8,259 nucleotides of DNA from an uncultured Ruminococcus sp. Lineage in GTDB: Bacteria > Bacillota > Clostridia > Oscillospirales > Ruminococcaceae. A program made the position numbers and the translations under genes. The DNA lies in the NCBI GenBank assembly GCA_902796865.1, contig CADBQZ010000177.1, forward strand, positions 1-8,259, read 5' to 3'. Position 1 is the first letter of the stretch. Each line of letters starts with the position of its first letter. Positions 6,043-8,259 of this stretch are shown here, in pieces. The notes under the pieces were generated by a model. The model saw nothing but the letters and a program-made list of their open reading frames with translations, did not search any database and had not been told where the DNA came from.

Positions 6043-7269
6043 TTACCTCCTCTCAGACTTTATCTTCAAAAATTCTTTCTTTATATTTTCATATTCCTCC
6101 GCATTGCTTTCTGACAGAAGAGACTCGACGCTATAGACCGCCGCTCCGGCTCCTTCCTTCAGAACAAGTGAACACTCTCTTGACGGTATACAGCTGTCCT
6201 CTATCCATTCACGGCTTCCGGTACCTGCCCATTTGTCAACGTTCCCTATCTTGTATGTGCATATTCCGGCAGTAAGCTCTACGCCGTTTTCTATCATACT
6301 TTCCCACTCATGAAATGTGTCTTCAAACGGCATATTCTCGTTTTTGAATCCGTAATATATCTGCGGAACGATATAATCACAATACCCCTTCTCCGAACAC
6401 CACTTTCTCACATCAGCATAAAGTTCATTCTCATCTATAGAGATATTTCCCTGAGGACTTATTCCAAATAAGATCCTTTCATCTGACTCTTTCACCCTGT
6501 CGTAAATTTCTTTTACCATAAGGTCTATGTTATCCCTGCGCCAGCTGTCAAGCTCTTTTGAACCGGAATCCGAAAATGCCTTTTCATCAAAATCTTCATC
6601 TTTTGTGGGATAAAAATAATCATCTATGTGTATCCCGTCAATATCATATTTTTCCAGAATCTCTGTTACTTCGTCGCCTATAAATTCTCTTACTTCATTA
6701 TATGCAGGTGAAAGATACCATCTGTCACCTACATGACATATCTTATCTCCTTCTTCTTCATACCACTTCTTTATCGCATATTTTTCGTCCAGCTTCTGCA
6801 TTTGTTCATCAGTCATACACCTGAGCGGATTTATCCACGCATGAACAGAAAGCTCCATTCCATGTGCCGCTTTCAAAGCTTCTGTCAAAGGGTCATACTC
6901 ATCAGTAACTCCCGATGCAGTGGGTGATAGCTTTGAATGATAATAAGCGTCATTGTAAGCTTTAACATGAAGATATACTGTATTTGCTCCCATATCTTTA
7001 ATCTTCTCAAAGATCTTAGCTATATTACCGGTAAATCCTTCCCTGTCCGTACCCGTTACCGCCTTACGCATATCTTCCATAGTTATCCATACCGCTTTTT
7101 GCGGAGAATAATTTAAAGGGACATACTTTCCGCCTGTATCATTTTCTTCTATCCCAAGCTGGCTTATCGTTTGTTCCTGCAAGCTCAGTTTTTCATTTTC
7201 ACTGTCTTTTCCACAGCCGAATAATAATACAGATACTGTCAATAAGATCAATAACAGCCGTCTTTTCAT
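6043..7269 (-). CDS. Glycoside hydrolase family 10-like (GHL10/DUF187-type) lipoprotein
   Basis: This 408-residue protein has a lipoprotein signal peptide: basic MKRR, a hydrophobic run, and the lipobox LFGC with Cys19 as the predicted lipidation site. It should be anchored on the outer face of the membrane. From about residue 57 it follows the GHL10 (YngK-like) TIM-barrel pattern: KAVWITMEDM (59-68), NTVYLHVKAY (96-105), HAWINPLR (143-150), RWYLSPAY (183-190) and DGIHIDDYFYP (211-221), whose acidic residues are candidates for catalysis, followed by PQIYYGF later. The substrate of this family is poorly known; cell-wall or exogenous polysaccharide is a guess. AAGGA lies ten bases before the ATG, a somewhat long spacing. 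No convincing promoter was found in the 70 bases between the hydE terminator and this gene. It ends 11 bases before the membrane-protein gene. Confidence 0.88.
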   Translation of the reverse strand: MKRRLLLILLTVSVLLFGCGKDSENEKLSLQEQTISQLGIEENDTGGKYVPLNYSPQKAVWITMEDMRKAVTGTDREGFTGNIAKIFEKIKDMGANTVYLHVKAYNDAYYHSKLSPTASGVTDEYDPLTEALKAAHGMELSVHAWINPLRCMTDEQMQKLDEKYAIKKWYEEEGDKICHVGDRWYLSPAYNEVREFIGDEVTEILEKYDIDGIHIDDYFYPTKDEDFDEKAFSDSGSKELDSWRRDNIDLMVKEIYDRVKESDERILFGISPQGNISIDENELYADVRKWCSEKGYCDYIVPQIYYGFKNENMPFEDTFHEWESMIENGVELTAGICTYKIGNVDKWAGTGSREWIEDSCIPSRECSLVLKEGAGAAVYSVESLLSESNAEEYENIKKEFLKIKSERR

Positions 7270-7337
7270 TCAATGCACGTCCTTTTACTTGTTTTATACT
7301 TAAAGTCTATTCCGTCCATTTCTGAAATATTCCGGAT

Positions 7338-7379
7338 AAAAAAACGCAGCATCTCCGGAATTTTACCGGAAATACTGCG
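7338..7379 (-). terminator. Intrinsic terminator after hydE
   Basis: Arms at 7345-7358 and 7366-7379 form a 14-base-pair stem (two G-U pairs) with a seven-base loop, followed on the minus strand by seven U residues (7344 to 7338). It begins six bases after the hydE stop codon. This is the strongest terminator in the window and isolates hydE from the lipoprotein operon. Confidence 0.92.
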
Positions 7380-7385
7380 GTGATC

Positions 7386-8259
7386 TTATCTTTTGACATT
7401 CCCTATATCGGTGACCATTTCAAACCCTGCCGATCCGACACGGCGTTTAAGACAGCCTATACACTGCGCCGATTCTTCACCGGTGCATATCTTATTATCG
7501 TATATCTCATAAAGCTTCCTGTTTTTTACAGGCGAGAGATTCGGCATTACTACATTAGCTCCCGCTTTAAGCCCGAGTTCACGCCCCAGCGGATGTATCG
7601 TTCCAAGCGCTGTGGTAGCAGGTATAAGTGCATACGAAAACATGAGTCTCAGTATTGATATAAGTCTCAGGGTAAGCTCCATGCTACCATTCTGCTTGTC
7701 TGCAAAAGGCGTATCCTTATGCGTAAGATATGGTCCTATGCCTATCATGTCAGGGCTTAGCTCCTGCATAAAACGAAGATCGGCTATTATATCCTCAGTT
7801 GTCTGATAAGGTGAGCCTACCATGATGCCTGTTCCGACCTGATAGCCTATCTTTTTCAGATCAAAAAGACATTTTTTTCTGTTATCAAGACTCATTTCCT
7901 TGGGGTGAAGCTGTCTGTAGTGAGCATCGTTCGCCGTTTCATGCCTTAGAAGATACCTGTTGGCTCCTGCCTCAAAAAACGCTCTGTAGCTTTTTTCAGA
8001 CCTTTCGCCTATAGATAGCGTTATAGCACAGTCCGGAAAATTGTTTCTTATGCTGCCCACTATCGAACATATTTTTTCATCGGTAAAATACGGATCTTCT
8101 CCGCCCTGGAGGACAAATGTACGAAAACCTAATCTATAGCCCTCACGGCAGCAGTCCATTATCTCATCCTCAGTAAGACGGTATCTTTCCGCTTTTTTAT
8201 TACCTCTGCGAAGCCCACAGTAGAGACAATCATTTTTGCAGTAATTCGTAAACTCAATA
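7386..8259 (-). CDS. hydE: [FeFe]-hydrogenase H-cluster maturase HydE (5' end missing)
   Basis: HydE is a radical SAM enzyme that, with HydG and HydF, assembles the two-iron subcluster of [FeFe] hydrogenase. The frame is open to the right edge, so about 291 codons are seen of the roughly 350 expected, and the true start lies outside the window. Near the edge is IEFTNYCKNDCLYCGLRRGN, containing the C-x3-C-x2-C cluster motif. After it come LQGGEDPYFTD, the SIGERS segment, RYLLRHETA, GIGPYLTHKDTPF, PATTALGT and NVVMPNLSP, in an order typical of HydE. The C-terminal C-x7-C-x2-C (in CTGEESAQCIGC) matches the second, non-essential cluster site known in Thermotoga HydE. The similar enzymes BioB and PylB are less likely given these segments. 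The stop is TAA at 7386-7388, followed by a strong terminator. An internal ATG at 8159 is not the start, because it falls after the cluster cysteines. Confidence 0.95.
   Translation of the reverse strand, partial: IEFTNYCKNDCLYCGLRRGNKKAERYRLTEDEIMDCCREGYRLGFRTFVLQGGEDPYFTDEKICSIVGSIRNNFPDCAITLSIGERSEKSYRAFFEAGANRYLLRHETANDAHYRQLHPKEMSLDNRKKCLFDLKKIGYQVGTGIMVGSPYQTTEDIIADLRFMQELSPDMIGIGPYLTHKDTPFADKQNGSMELTLRLISILRLMFSYALIPATTALGTIHPLGRELGLKAGANVVMPNLSPVKNRKLYEIYDNKICTGEESAQCIGCLKRRVGSAGFEMVTDIGNVKR

Noticed and set aside
7293..7298. TATAAA as the -10 box for the lipoprotein gene
   Set aside because: Seventeen bases upstream is AAATGG, not a -35 box, and there is no TGn extension. The real promoter was not identified.

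Overview
The window looks like chromosomal DNA of an anaerobic Clostridia-class Firmicute, possibly a Ruminococcus/Oscillospiraceae-type gut or rumen organism. The class-level call rests on a SCIFF ranthipeptide precursor with its radical SAM maturase, an [FeFe]-hydrogenase maturase gene (hydE), an addA-type helicase/nuclease, AT-rich intergenic DNA, strong GGAGG ribosome binding sites and T-tailed hairpin terminators. The family-level call is a guess. No mobile element, CRISPR array, tRNA or rRNA was seen.

Every gene is on the minus strand, so transcription runs right to left. In that order: hydE (7386 to the right edge, 5' end missing) closed by a strong terminator; a family-10-type glycoside-hydrolase-like lipoprotein (6043-7269) tightly linked to a small four-helix membrane protein resembling TIGR04086 (5624-6031), whose stop codon lies in a second terminator; a near-consensus promoter driving scfA (5282-5422), a 46-residue six-cysteine SCIFF peptide; a hairpin with a U-tail between scfA and scfB; the SCIFF maturase scfB (5213 to 3846); a block of three inverted repeats; addA (139-3675); and a second near-consensus promoter firing into a gene of which only about three codons remain at the left edge.

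The SCIFF locus is the most interesting part. The precursor is intact and has cysteines at 21, 24, 28, 32, 36 and 43 and a threonine at 37. The maturase is interrupted at codon 46 by one in-frame TAA, directly followed by GTG. The break falls in the N-terminal peptide-binding (RRE-like) domain. The part before the stop (45 codons) and the part after it (409 codons, with radical SAM and SPASM motifs) are in the same frame and otherwise look undamaged. This is a fresh nonsense mutation, a sequence error, or a stop/restart arrangement giving a split maturase. The sequence alone cannot decide.

No connected pathway is evident between the flanking genes. AddA repairs double-strand breaks, HydE builds the hydrogenase H-cluster, and the lipoprotein acts outside the membrane. 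The membrane protein is the neighbour most plausibly tied to SCIFF, from my recollection of conserved gene order in Clostridia.
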